A stretch of DNA of 64,000 bases from DASZTV01 sp036268405 (GTDB taxonomy: Bacteria > Actinomycetota > Actinomycetes > JAFAQI01): positions 1 to 64,000 of the forward strand of contig DATAUF010000072.1 in assembly GCA_036268405.1 (NCBI GenBank), given 5' to 3'. Positions 16,029 through 24,656 of the stretch are shown in pieces. The notes under the pieces are model-generated. The model had not been told where the DNA came from, searched no databases, and saw only the letters and a program-made list of their open reading frames with translations. Within the stretch, counting starts at the first letter, position 1. Each line of letters opens with the position of its first letter. The translations under genes and the position numbers were made by a program.

Positions 16029-17720
16029 CTATGACCCTGCCGTGACCGCTCGGAGCCGGGCATGCAGCGTCACGTTCTCGGCGCGATCCGTCTTCACCTC
16101 GACGATGCGGATTCCGTCCGGCGCGGACAGGGCTTCGGTCAGCTCGGCGGACGTCGTTGCGCGTCGGTAGTCGATCCCGTAAGCCGCGGCGAGGGCGTCG
16201 AGCCTCGCGCCGTGTGGCGTGCCGAAGAGTTGCTCGAATGCTGCGTCCGGCACAGCGCTTGCCTGCGGGAGCAGCGAGAAGATGCCGCCACCGTCGTTGT
16301 TGATGACGACGAACGTGACATCGGGTCGTGGTCCTGAGCCGACCAGGAAGCCGTTGCTGTCGTGCAGCAGCGACAGGTCCCCGCACAGCGCGACGGTCGG
16401 GGGCTCCGGGCGAGCCAGCGCGATTCCGAGCGCGGTCGAGACGAACCCGTCGATGCCGCTGACGCCGCGGTTCGCGTAGACCGTGATGTCGTCGCGCGGT
16501 TCCATCACCAGATCGAGATCGCGGATCGGCATGGAGGACGCGACGACAAGGGACCCGCCCACCGGCAGGGCGCGAGCGATATCGCGAGCGACCCGTGGCT
16601 CGGTCAGACCGGCTTCCGCGTCGAGCAGCGCGTCGATCGCGGCAGCAGCTCGCTCCGCGCGCTTCTGCCAGCCTGCGCTCCAGTCCGCCTCGGCGCGATA
16701 CGTCGCTGGGTCGAGCTCGTCGAAACAGCTGGTCTCGCACCGGACGATCGCTCGGGCGGTGCGGGTGACGTCCCAGTTGCCGCCGTCGGGCGAGATGACG
16801 AGGTGCGGCGTCTCCCGAAGCCAGTCGAGGAGCGGTCGCGACAGGCCGACCCGGCCGACCACGACGACAAGGTCGGGTGCATACGTCGCGGTGAAGTCGC
16901 TGTCGCGCAACACCGCGTCCGCGGCCCGGATGGCCGAGGTACCGAGCCGTGCGTTGCTGTGCGGCTCGGCGATCAGCGGCCAGCCGACCTGCTCGCACCA
17001 CCGTGCGATCGGGATGGGATCGCCGGCGTTGTCTCCGACGACCACGACTGCATTGCGCACGTTGTCCAGCGCGGCTGCAAGGTCGACGTGCGAAGCTCCG
17101 GCGGGCGCCGTGACCATCACGCGCTCGCGCTCGAGACCCAGATCATGATCGAACCCGATGCCGTCATCGGTCGGGACCAGTGGCTCACGCAACGCGAGGT
17201 TGAGGTGCACCGGTCCGGCGGGGCCGCCTTGCTGGCCGAGGCAGCACTCGACCGTCCTGCGTACGGTCTCTCGCCACTCGTCGACCGCGTCAACATGCGC
17301 CTCAGGCGCCGGGACGTCGTAGGACCAGCGCACCGCGCTGCCGTAGAGCCCGGACTGCTCGACGGTCTGGTTGGCGCCGATCCCGTGCAGCTCTGCCGGC
17401 CGGTCGGCGGTGAGCGCGAGCAGTGGCACCCGCGCCAGGTCCGCCTCGAGCACCGCGCCGTGGAAGTACGTCGTCGCCGTTCCTGACGTACACAGCACCG
17501 GGACGACTGAACCCGACGCCTTGGCGATTCCGAGCGCGAGGTACGCGGCGGACCGCTCGTCGATCCGGACGTGCACAGCGATCTGCGAGTGCTCGGCGAA
17601 GGCGAGGGCGATCGGCGTCGACCGGGAGCCCGGCGCGATGACTGCGTGATGGACTCCTCGGCGCGCCAGCTCATCGACGAATACCAGCGCGAAAGCCCGC
17701 CCGGCGTTCTCAGCTGGCAT
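16029..17720 (-). CDS. menD: SEPHCHC synthase (2-succinyl-5-enolpyruvyl-6-hydroxy-3-cyclohexene-1-carboxylate synthase)
   Basis: 563 residues, thiamine-diphosphate enzyme. N-terminal A-P-G-S-R-S-T-P-I-A-L-A substrate loop, G-D-L-S-L-L-H-D-S-N-G and N-N-D-G-G-G-I-F-S-L-L-P for diphosphate and metal binding near residues 425-465. It joins isochorismate with 2-oxoglutarate, the second step after MenF. The ATG at 17720 overlaps the menC stop by 11 bases, so menC and menD are coupled on the minus strand. Usual length for the family. Confidence 0.95.
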   Translation of the reverse strand: MPAENAGRAFALVFVDELARRGVHHAVIAPGSRSTPIALAFAEHSQIAVHVRIDERSAAYLALGIAKASGSVVPVLCTSGTATTYFHGAVLEADLARVPLLALTADRPAELHGIGANQTVEQSGLYGSAVRWSYDVPAPEAHVDAVDEWRETVRRTVECCLGQQGGPAGPVHLNLALREPLVPTDDGIGFDHDLGLERERVMVTAPAGASHVDLAAALDNVRNAVVVVGDNAGDPIPIARWCEQVGWPLIAEPHSNARLGTSAIRAADAVLRDSDFTATYAPDLVVVVGRVGLSRPLLDWLRETPHLVISPDGGNWDVTRTARAIVRCETSCFDELDPATYRAEADWSAGWQKRAERAAAAIDALLDAEAGLTEPRVARDIARALPVGGSLVVASSMPIRDLDLVMEPRDDITVYANRGVSGIDGFVSTALGIALARPEPPTVALCGDLSLLHDSNGFLVGSGPRPDVTFVVINNDGGGIFSLLPQASAVPDAAFEQLFGTPHGARLDALAAAYGIDYRRATTSAELTEALSAPDGIRIVEVKTDRAENVTLHARLRAVTAGS

Positions 17721-18666
17721 CGAGTACCTCTCCCGCCGCTGCGAAGCGGCCGTTCCACCACGCGATCTGTCCGTCGTCAGTGGCGTACTTCGCAAGCATG
17801 TCGGAGCTCGGCGCCACCCGTCGGACCGCGATGGATCCGTCGACCGGCACCAGTGAGTCGTCGCAGATGTCACCGGCCAACAGCGGGATGGTGCCGAGCC
17901 CGCAGGCGAACGGCAGATCCGGGAGTGCGGCGGCGAGCGCCAGGCCGGCGGCGATGCCGACTGACGTCTCGACGGCGCTGGAGACGACCACCGGCAGGCC
18001 GCACGCTTCGGCGACTGCAAGACAGACTCGTACGCCGCCAAGCGGCTGAACCTTCAGCACGACGACGTCGGCTGCATCCAGGCCGGCAACCCGCAGTGGA
18101 TCCTCCGCCGTCCGGATCGACTCGTCGGCTGCCAGTCGCACGTCGACCCGGCGCCGGAGTGCCGCCATGTCCTCCAGGTGAGGGACGGGTTGCTCGGCGT
18201 ACTCGAGGTCGAAGCGACTGAGCTCCGTCAGGGCATGTGCTGCCCGGTCAACGTCCCACGCGGCGTTGGCGTCGATTCGAAGCGCACCGGATGGACCAAG
18301 CGCATCGCGCACCGCCTCGACGCGTGCGATGTCGTCGGCGAGCGTCTGGCCGGTTTCGGCCACCTTCACCTTCGCGGTCGAGCAGCCGGACGCCGCAACC
18401 ATGGCGTGTGCCTGCTCCGGGCCGACCGCCGGCACGGTGGTGTTGACCGCCACCGTGGTCCGCAAGGGCGCCGGCCAGCCGAGCTCGGCCGCCTCTCGAG
18501 CGGCGGCCAACCAGCGCGCGCAGGTCGCCGCGTCGTAGTCCGGGAACGGTGAGAACTCTCCCCAGCCGGCGGCGCCTTCGATCACCATGCCGAGGCGGTG
18601 CTCCTGGCCGCGGAACCGCACCCTCATCGGAATGTCGAAGACGTGTCCTCGGATGGTTTGCGTCAC
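17710..18666 (-). CDS. menC: o-Succinylbenzoate synthase
   Basis: 318 residues, enolase superfamily. Catalytic and metal residues are seen in order: K-V-K-V (base lysine), R-I-D-A-N, Y-A-E-Q-P, A-A-D-E-S, and V-L-K-V-Q-P (second lysine). It dehydrates SHCHC to o-succinylbenzoate for menaquinone. GTG start at 18666, 22 bases after the menA stop. menC and menD overlap; menA is directly upstream on the same strand, so menA-menC-menD form a minus-strand operon. Confidence 0.94.
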   Translation of the reverse strand: MTQTIRGHVFDIPMRVRFRGQEHRLGMVIEGAAGWGEFSPFPDYDAATCARWLAAAREAAELGWPAPLRTTVAVNTTVPAVGPEQAHAMVAASGCSTAKVKVAETGQTLADDIARVEAVRDALGPSGALRIDANAAWDVDRAAHALTELSRFDLEYAEQPVPHLEDMAALRRRVDVRLAADESIRTAEDPLRVAGLDAADVVVLKVQPLGGVRVCLAVAEACGLPVVVSSAVETSVGIAAGLALAAALPDLPFACGLGTIPLLAGDICDDSLVPVDGSIAVRRVAPSSDMLAKYATDDGQIAWWNGRFAAAGEVLDAS

Positions 18667-18688
18667 CGGTTCAACAGGGCCAACGGTG

Positions 18689-19579
18689 TCAACGAATCAG
18701 CAGTCCGGCCGCGAGCAGCACCGCGACTGCGAGCTCCAGACGACCGGTACCGCCGAGCGCTGGGATCAGCGCGCGGCCCACGCCGCCGCCGCGGACCGCC
18801 GCGATCGGCTCACGGGCGAGCGGCAGTGCGAGCACCGCTAGCAATGGCCAGGCTGAGCGAGCGGCGAACGGTTCGGCGACGACGGCCAGTGCAAGGCCGA
18901 GCGCGATTGCGGCGACGAAGAGCTGGCGGGTGCGTGCCTCGCCGATCCGGACGGCGAGCGTCCGCTTGCCCGCCACCGCATCGGTCGGGACGTCGCGCAG
19001 GTTGTTCACGACGAGGATCGCGACCGCGAGTACGCCGGTGGCGGCGGCTGCGATCCAGGCGGTTGCCGGCAACCGGCTGTGCTGCACGTACGACGAGCCA
19101 AGGGTTGCGACTAGGCCGAAGAACACGAATACGAAGACCTCGCCGAGCCCGGCGGACGCATACGGTCGCGGCCCGCCGCTGTAGCCGAGCAGCGCGAGGA
19201 ACGCCGCAGCGCCGACCACGAGCAGCCACCACGACACGACGGCGGCGAGCGCCAGGCCGGCGGCGGCCGCAACGGTCATCGCGAGGCCGATCGCAACCCG
19301 CATCGCGCGCGGTGAGACCAGCCCGCTCGCGACTGCGCGTCGGGGCCCGGCGCGTTGCACGGTGTCCACGCCTCGGACTCCGTCGAAGTAGTCGTTGGCG
19401 TAGTTGACGGCGATCTGGACAGCGAGCGCGACGACGACGACGAGTGCGAACCGCGGCCAGTCCAGATGCAGCGCGCTACCGGCGCGAGCGCCGGCCGCGG
19501 TGCCGACGAGGACCGGGGCGAGCGACGCCGGCAGGGTGCGCGGACGAGCCGCCTCCACCCACACCTTCATCGGTGCCAC
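18689..19579 (-). CDS. menA: 1,4-Dihydroxy-2-naphthoate polyprenyltransferase
   Basis: 296 residues with about nine membrane helices, UbiA superfamily. The first Asp-rich motif is N-D-Y-F-D near residue 62 and the second is N-N-L-R-D-V-P-T-D near 192. It attaches the prenyl tail to DHNA in the membrane. GTG at 19579 is preferred, as GGAGAG lies 6 bases upstream; ATG at 19570 is the alternative. It is divergent from menE. Confidence 0.95.
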   Translation of the reverse strand: MAPMKVWVEAARPRTLPASLAPVLVGTAAGARAGSALHLDWPRFALVVVVALAVQIAVNYANDYFDGVRGVDTVQRAGPRRAVASGLVSPRAMRVAIGLAMTVAAAAGLALAAVVSWWLLVVGAAAFLALLGYSGGPRPYASAGLGEVFVFVFFGLVATLGSSYVQHSRLPATAWIAAAATGVLAVAILVVNNLRDVPTDAVAGKRTLAVRIGEARTRQLFVAAIALGLALAVVAEPFAARSAWPLLAVLALPLAREPIAAVRGGGVGRALIPALGGTGRLELAVAVLLAAGLLIR

Positions 19580-19622
19580 CGTCGTCTCTCCATCTCCGGC
19601 ATTGCTGCCTGCCGAGCCGGTC

Positions 19623-19628
19623 TACCGT
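19623..19628 (+). promoter_or_regulatory. -10 box for leaderless menE mRNA
   Basis: TACCGT lies 9 bases before the ATG at 19638 in the 58-base gap between divergent menA and menE. No ribosome site precedes menE. Confidence 0.35.
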
Positions 19629-19637
19629 CGTACCACG

Positions 19638-20768
19638 ATGCCAGCCGCCCATTCGCGACGACTCGTCAGCCTCGCTCTGGCGCCTGGTGAGGACTTCAGC
19701 GCGGCCCTCGAGCAGGTGTGGGCCGATGGTGATGCAGTGCTTCCCATCGATCCATTCGCGCCGAAGGCGGCTACGGATCGGCTGCTCGCCGCGATGCGCC
19801 CGGATCTGGCGGTCGAGGACGATGTCGCGCTCGTGATTGCGACCTCCGGCTCCACGGGGGAGCCCAAGGGGGCGCAGCTCACTCACGCCGCGCTCCAGTC
19901 GTCGATCGACGCAGCGCATGAGCGCATCGGACGTGAGCCGGGGGATGTGTGGCTGTCCTGCCTGCCGTGGCATCACATCGGGGGTTTGCAGGTGCTGTTG
20001 CGCTCCCGACGGCTCGGGATCCCGCTGGTTGTGCATGACCGGTTCGACGTCGAGCGATTCGTCGGTGCCGATGCCACGTTGACCTCGCTCGTTCCCACCC
20101 AGCTCGCGGCCCTGCTCGACGCGGGAGTCGATCTCCGCCGGTACCGCGCGATCCTGCTGGGCGGGGCAGCCGCCAGCGAGTCGTTGCTGGACCGCGCCCG
20201 GCAAGCTGGTGCCGTGATCGTCACGACGTACGGCATGAGCGAGACGGCAGGAGGTTGCGTGTACGACGGCCGCCCGCTCGACGGAGTCGAGGTCGACGTC
20301 ACGGACGACGGGCGGCTCGCGTTGCGCGGGCCGATGCTGATGTGCGGCTACCGGTTGCGGCCGGACCTCACCGCGCAGACCCTCATCGATGGCTGGCTGG
20401 TCACCAACGACCTGGGCCGGGTAGCAGCCGACGGCCCTGTCGAAGTGATCGGACGGGCAGACGACGTCATCGTGACCGGCGGGGTCAACGTCGTGGCCGG
20501 CGAGGTGGCCACCGCTCTCGGTACGCATCCCGCTGTGGTCGATGCGGCCGTCATCGGGATCGCCGACGAGCGGTGGGGTCAGCGCGTGGTCGCGGTCATC
20601 GAGGCAGGAACGCCGACGCCATCGGTCGAGGAACTGCGGGAGTGGTGCCGTGCCTTGCTTCCGGCGGCTTCGCTGCCCCGCGAAGTGGTCGTTGTCGACG
20701 CGATGCCGAGGCTGGCCTCGGGAAAGGTCGATCGTCTTGCGCTCGGGCGGACCGTCTCGAACCGGTAG
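19638..20768 (+). CDS. menE: o-Succinylbenzoate--CoA ligase
   Basis: 376 residues, short ANL-superfamily member. ATP loop I-A-T-S-G-S-T-G-E-P-K-G-A near residue 77, T-T-Y-G-M-S-E-T-A-G-G, then N-D-L-G-R, G-R-A-D-D-V-I-V-T-G-G-V-N and a C-terminal S-G-K-V-D lysine. It activates OSB with ATP and CoA before MenB closes the ring. The ATG at 19638 fits the usual MenE start; the frame upstream is a shadow over menA. menB and menH are not in the window. Confidence 0.94.
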   Translation: MPAAHSRRLVSLALAPGEDFSAALEQVWADGDAVLPIDPFAPKAATDRLLAAMRPDLAVEDDVALVIATSGSTGEPKGAQLTHAALQSSIDAAHERIGREPGDVWLSCLPWHHIGGLQVLLRSRRLGIPLVVHDRFDVERFVGADATLTSLVPTQLAALLDAGVDLRRYRAILLGGAAASESLLDRARQAGAVIVTTYGMSETAGGCVYDGRPLDGVEVDVTDDGRLALRGPMLMCGYRLRPDLTAQTLIDGWLVTNDLGRVAADGPVEVIGRADDVIVTGGVNVVAGEVATALGTHPAVVDAAVIGIADERWGQRVVAVIEAGTPTPSVEELREWCRALLPAASLPREVVVVDAMPRLASGKVDRLALGRTVSNR

Positions 20769-20783
20769 AAGGTCGGTCTGCGG

Positions 20784-20978
20784 TCAGGCGACGCCGGCGG
20801 TGACGAGCCAGTCGGCGTTACCGGCCTCTTCCCGGTAGAGGTCACGGGAACGCAGCGGCCCCGCAAGGTCGAGCAGAAGCGTCAGTGGGACACCGTCGGC
20901 CAGCAACCGAAGTGCGAGACCCAACTCGAAGCCGTCCTCGAAGGAAGGATCCATGGGATAGGGGGTCTGCTCGCTCAC
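20784..20978 (-). CDS. Small conserved-looking protein of unknown function
   Basis: 64 residues, acidic and leucine-rich, with no membrane span, cysteine or recognised motif. The main evidence that it is real is a very strong ribosome site (AGGAGGAGG) 4 bases before the GTG at 20978. The sequence M-S-E-Q-T-P-Y-P-M-D-P-S-F-E-D-G-F-E-L-G is protein-like, and the length L-L-A-D-G-V-P-L-T-L-L-L-D-L-A-G suggests one amphipathic helix. It converges on menE with 15 bases between. I do not recognise a function. Confidence 0.7.
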   Translation of the reverse strand: MSEQTPYPMDPSFEDGFELGLALRLLADGVPLTLLLDLAGPLRSRDLYREEAGNADWLVTAGVA

Positions 20979-21061
20979 ACGCCTCCTCCTACCCGCTGAA
21001 TGGATGCACTAACTACCTTCGGCTCAGGTCGGGGGCTGCGCAATGCGCCGATCGGGCAAAG

Positions 21062-22384
21062 TTACGGACGCCCGAGTGCCCGATACGTCCAGCCCGCGGC
21101 GCGCCAACGATCGGGGTCGAGGGCGTTGCGCCCGTCAACGATGCTTCGCAGGGCCACAACTTCCGCAAGGACCTCAGGATCGGCCTCTCGGAACTCCAGC
21201 CACTCGGTGAGCAGCAGCACCAGGTGCGCGCCATCGGCCGCTTCCAGAGTCGATTCGACATAGCGCAGATCGGGATAGCGCAGCCGGGCGTTGTCCATTG
21301 CTGCCGGGTCGTAGACCGCGACGTCGGCGCCAAGGCTGTGCAGCTTGGCCGCAACGTCGAGCGCGGGGGAGTCGCGGATGTCGTCGCTGTTGGGCTTGAA
21401 CGCTGCACCGAGGACGCCGATCCGCCGACCCGCCACGGAGTCGTCGAGCTGCTCGCGCGCCAGGTCGACCATCCGTGCCCGCCGGCGCAGGTTGATCGCG
21501 TCGACCTCGCTGAGGAAGCTCAGCGCCTGGTCAACCCCGAGCTCGCCGGCACGGGCCATGAACGCCCGGATGTCCTTCGGCAGGCAGCCGCCACCGAACC
21601 CGAGGCCGGCACCCAAGAACCGGCCGCCGATGCGGGTGTCGTGAGAGAGAGCCTCCGACAGCTTCGTCACGTCACCGCCCGCGACCTCGCACACCTCCGC
21701 CATGGCGTTGATGAACGAGATCTTCGTAGCGAGGAACGCATTCGCCGCGACCTTCACGAGCTGCGCCGTCGCGAGATCGGTGATGACGACCGGCGTGCCG
21801 GTGTCGATGACGGGTGCGAACGCCGCGCGCAGGGCCTCCTCACCGCGCGACGAGGTGACTCCGAACACAAGTCGGTCGGGATGCAGGGTGTCCTCGACGG
21901 CGAAGCCTTCGCGCAGGAACTCCGGGTTCCAGACGACCTCGACGCCCTCACCAGCGGGGGCGATCTCGCTGATCCGGGTAGCGATCCGCTCGGCGGTGCC
22001 CACCGGGACGGTCGACTTGCCGGCGAAGACGCAGGGCCGCGTGAGCAGCGGCGCGAGGCTGGTGACCGCGGTGTAGACGTAGTCGAGATCGGCGCCGTTC
22101 TCGTGCTCCTTCTGCGGAGTGCCGACGCACAGGAAATGCACATCGCCGAACTCCGCGACCTCCTCGTACGACGTGGTGAAGCGCAGCCGCCCAGTGGCCA
22201 GCGTCTTGCGGAGCAGCGCTTCGAGGCCGGGCTCGTAGAACGGCACCTCGCCCGCGGCGAGCCGGGCGACCTTCGAGGCGTCGACATCGAGGCCAAGCAC
22301 CTCGAACCCGAGCGACGCCATGCAGACGGCGTGCGTCGCACCGAGATAGCCGGTGCCGAGCACCGTCATCCTGGGGGCGGCCAT
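21062..22384 (-). CDS. ugd: UDP-glucose 6-dehydrogenase
   Basis: 440 residues. N-terminal NAD loop T-V-L-G-T-G-Y-L-G-A-T-H, catalytic cysteine in G-F-G-G-G-C-L-P-K-D near residue 259, and C-terminal V-L-G-A-A-F-K-P-N-S-D-D-I-R-D-S-P-A. It oxidises UDP-glucose to UDP-glucuronate, a precursor for envelope polysaccharide. The ATG at 22384 has no ribosome site, but a TAACCT box (minus strand) 6 bases upstream suggests a leaderless mRNA. It is divergent from the acyl-CoA dehydrogenase across 48 bases. Confidence 0.95.
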   Translation of the reverse strand: MAAPRMTVLGTGYLGATHAVCMASLGFEVLGLDVDASKVARLAAGEVPFYEPGLEALLRKTLATGRLRFTTSYEEVAEFGDVHFLCVGTPQKEHENGADLDYVYTAVTSLAPLLTRPCVFAGKSTVPVGTAERIATRISEIAPAGEGVEVVWNPEFLREGFAVEDTLHPDRLVFGVTSSRGEEALRAAFAPVIDTGTPVVITDLATAQLVKVAANAFLATKISFINAMAEVCEVAGGDVTKLSEALSHDTRIGGRFLGAGLGFGGGCLPKDIRAFMARAGELGVDQALSFLSEVDAINLRRRARMVDLAREQLDDSVAGRRIGVLGAAFKPNSDDIRDSPALDVAAKLHSLGADVAVYDPAAMDNARLRYPDLRYVESTLEAADGAHLVLLLTEWLEFREADPEVLAEVVALRSIVDGRNALDPDRWRAAGWTYRALGRP

Positions 22385-22390
22385 CCGGCA

Positions 22391-22396
22391 AGGTTA
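22391..22396 (-). promoter_or_regulatory. -10 box for leaderless ugd mRNA
   Basis: On the minus strand TAACCT is followed by 6 bases and the ATG at 22384. It lies back-to-back with the plus-strand box at 22421-22426. Confidence 0.45.
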
Positions 22397-22420
22397 GAAC
22401 GATGCCCAACTGCCTCCACC

Positions 22421-22426
22421 TACGAT
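22421..22426 (+). promoter_or_regulatory. -10 box for leaderless acyl-CoA dehydrogenase mRNA
   Basis: TACGAT, then 6 bases, then the GTG at 22433, with no ribosome site. It forms a compact divergent promoter pair with the ugd box. Confidence 0.5.
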
Positions 22427-22432
22427 GAACGG

Positions 22433-23602
22433 GTGAATCCAGGCTTCGATCTCTACACGCTCCCCGAGGAGCATCAACTGCTCCGCAAGACGGTGCGCGA
22501 GCTCGCTGACGACAAGATCGCACCTCGTGCAGCCGAGATCGACGAGGCCGCGGAGTTCCCGTGGGACGTGCACGATGCCCTTGTCGCCGCCGACCTGCAC
22601 GCGGTCCATGTTCCAGAGGCGTACGACGGCGTCGGTGCCGATGCGATCGCGTCGGCGATCGTGATCGAAGAGGTAGCGCGGGCGTGCGCGTCGTCGTCGC
22701 TGATCCCTGCGGTCAACAAGCTCGGCACGATGGGGCTGATGCTCTCCGGCGGAGAGGAGCTCAAGAAGAAGTACCTCCCGCGCCTCGCCGCCGGGGAGGG
22801 AATGTTCAGCTACTGCCTGTCGGAGCCCGACGCGGGCAGCGACGCGGGCGGCATGAAGACCCGCGCCACTCGCGAGGGAAACGAGTGGGTGCTCAACGGT
22901 GTGAAGCGCTGGATCACCAACGCGGGCGTCTCGAAGTTCTACACCGTGATGGCCGTGACCGATCCGGACGCCGGCGCCAACGGCATCTCGGCTTTTGTCG
23001 TCGAGACGGAGGACGGCGGGCTGAGCTTCGGCGCACCCGAGAAGAAGCTCGGCATCAAAGGCTCTCCGACCGCCGAGGTCTACTTCGACAACGTGCGGAT
23101 CCCGGCCGATCGGATCATCGGCGACGAGGGCACCGGGTTCAAGACCGCGTTGAAGACGCTCGACCACACCCGGCTGACGATCGGGGCGCAGGCACTCGGC
23201 ATTGCGCAGGGCGCCGTGGACTACTGCACGCGCTATGTCCAGGAGCGCAAGCAGTTCGGCACGGCGATCGCGGAGTTCCAGGGCGTCTCGTTCATGCTCG
23301 CCGACATGGCCATGAAGACGGAGGCGGCGCGGTCGTTGATCTATACGGCGGCGGCGCTGTCGGAGCGCCTGGCGCCCAACCTCACCTTCATGTCCGCGGC
23401 CGCGAAGTGCTTCGCGTCGGACGCCGCGATGGAGGTCACAACCGATGGCGTGCAGCTGCTCGGTGGATACGGCTATACCCGCGACTTCCCGCTCGAGCGA
23501 ATGATGCGCGACGCCAAGATCACGCAGATCTACGAAGGCACCAACCAGATCCAGCGCCTGGTGATGTCGCGCAACCTGCTGAAAGCAAACCCGCTGCGTT
23601 GA
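22433..23602 (+). CDS. Acyl-CoA dehydrogenase, FadE25-like
   Basis: 389 residues. Landmarks are Y-C-L-S-E-P-D-A-G-S-D-A-G-G near residue 130, W-V-L-N-G-V-K-R-W-I-T-N-A-G, and the catalytic glutamate in Q-I-Y-E-G-T-N-Q-I-Q near the end. It resembles mycobacterial FadE25 (Rv3274c), which lies close to purE/purK in that genus; here it is separated from them by the men genes and ugd. It oxidises short or branched acyl-CoA with electrons going to ETF. Ferrochelatase follows 24 bases downstream. Confidence 0.93.
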   Translation: MNPGFDLYTLPEEHQLLRKTVRELADDKIAPRAAEIDEAAEFPWDVHDALVAADLHAVHVPEAYDGVGADAIASAIVIEEVARACASSSLIPAVNKLGTMGLMLSGGEELKKKYLPRLAAGEGMFSYCLSEPDAGSDAGGMKTRATREGNEWVLNGVKRWITNAGVSKFYTVMAVTDPDAGANGISAFVVETEDGGLSFGAPEKKLGIKGSPTAEVYFDNVRIPADRIIGDEGTGFKTALKTLDHTRLTIGAQALGIAQGAVDYCTRYVQERKQFGTAIAEFQGVSFMLADMAMKTEAARSLIYTAAALSERLAPNLTFMSAAAKCFASDAAMEVTTDGVQLLGGYGYTRDFPLERMMRDAKITQIYEGTNQIQRLVMSRNLLKANPLR

Positions 23603-23626
23603 ACTCAAACCAGCGTTAGACATGAG

Positions 23627-24646
23627 TTGACGTACGACGCGCTGCTCGTCCTGTCGTTCGGTGGCCCGGAAGGCCCCGATGACGTGATGCCGTTCCTCGA
23701 GAACGTCACCCGCGGCCGTGAGGTGCCGCCCGACCGACTGGCCGAAGTCGCCGAGCACTACCTGCATTTCGGCGGCATCTCTCCGATCAATGCGCAGAAC
23801 CGCGACCTCGTCGCGGCGGTGATCGCGGAGCTCGCCGAGCACGAGCTGAACCTGCCGGTCTACCTGGGCAACCGCAACTGGTCGCCGTACGTCGGCGACG
23901 TGGTCGGTGAGATGTCGGCGGCCGGGGTTCGCAACGCATTGGTGTTCGTGACGTCGGCCTACGCGTCGTTCTCCGCCTGCCGTCAATACCAGGACGATCT
24001 ATTGGCGGCCGCGGCGACATCGGGTCTCCTCGCCCCCGAGCTGCACAAGCTGCGGCACTACTTCGACCACCCGGGATTCATCGAGCCGCAGCAGGACGCG
24101 GTGCGCGCGGCGGTGGCGGACATCGACCACAGCCGGCTGGCGAAGACCAGGTTGCTCTTCGTTGCTCATTCCGTGCCCGACTCGATGGCTGCCGCGGCAG
24201 GACCGGTTGGCGGCCTGTACGTCGCACAGCTCGAGTCGGCGGCCGGCCTGGTCGCAGACGTCGTTCCGGATGTCGCGTGGGGGCTCGCGTACTCCAGTCG
24301 GAGCGGTTCGCCCTCGACCTCCTGGCTCACACCGGATGTCAATGACGCGATCCGAAGCCTCGCGGCCGAAGGGGTGACCGACGTCATCCTCGTCCCGATC
24401 GGGTTCGTCAGCGACCACATCGAGGTGCGGTGGGACCTCGATGTCGAGGCAGCGACGACCGCGGCCGAGCTGGGCCTTGGATTCCGCCGCACGGCTCCGC
24501 CGTCGTCCGACCCGAGATTCGCCGCGATGGTCCGGGAGCTTGTGCAGGAGCGGATGGACCGGAGCACGCCGCGTCGTGCGCTGTCTGTGCTCGGCCCGTC
24601 ACACGACGTCTGCCCGGCAGGGTGCTGCCGCGTTCCGGCTCGCTAG
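23627..24646 (+). CDS. hemH: Ferrochelatase (coproporphyrin III ferrochelatase type)
   Basis: 339 residues. N-terminal L-L-V-L-S-F-G-G-P-E-G-P, catalytic histidine in V-A-H-S-V-P near residue 180, and glutamate in S-D-H-I-E-V-R-W-D-L near 265. The C-terminus has C-P-A-G-C-C, which with the internal S-A-C-R-Q matches the [2Fe-2S] cysteines of actinobacterial ferrochelatases. Gram-positive actinobacteria insert iron into coproporphyrin III, so CpfC is the likely reaction. The only start available after the upstream stop is TTG 23627; an ATG 5 bases earlier opens a frame that stops at once. No other heme gene is nearby. Confidence 0.92.
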   Translation: MTYDALLVLSFGGPEGPDDVMPFLENVTRGREVPPDRLAEVAEHYLHFGGISPINAQNRDLVAAVIAELAEHELNLPVYLGNRNWSPYVGDVVGEMSAAGVRNALVFVTSAYASFSACRQYQDDLLAAAATSGLLAPELHKLRHYFDHPGFIEPQQDAVRAAVADIDHSRLAKTRLLFVAHSVPDSMAAAAGPVGGLYVAQLESAAGLVADVVPDVAWGLAYSSRSGSPSTSWLTPDVNDAIRSLAAEGVTDVILVPIGFVSDHIEVRWDLDVEAATTAAELGLGFRRTAPPSSDPRFAAMVRELVQERMDRSTPRRALSVLGPSHDVCPAGCCRVPAR

Positions 24647-24649
24647 CGT
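24644..24649 (+). promoter_or_regulatory. -10 box for leaderless acetoacetate-CoA ligase mRNA
   Basis: TAGCGT, 7 bases, then the ATG at 24657. The TAG doubles as the ferrochelatase stop codon. Confidence 0.45.
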
Positions 24650-24656
24650 TCCGCCC

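Noticed and set aside
18687..18692. Perfect TTGACA on the minus strand upstream of menC
   Set aside because: It overlaps the menA stop codon and lies only 20 bases from the menC start, with no -10 box at the right distance. Probably chance.
20885..22432. Long plus-strand frame in front of the acyl-CoA dehydrogenase
   Set aside because: It is antisense to ugd, which has clear NAD-binding and catalytic motifs. The dehydrogenase begins at GTG 22433.
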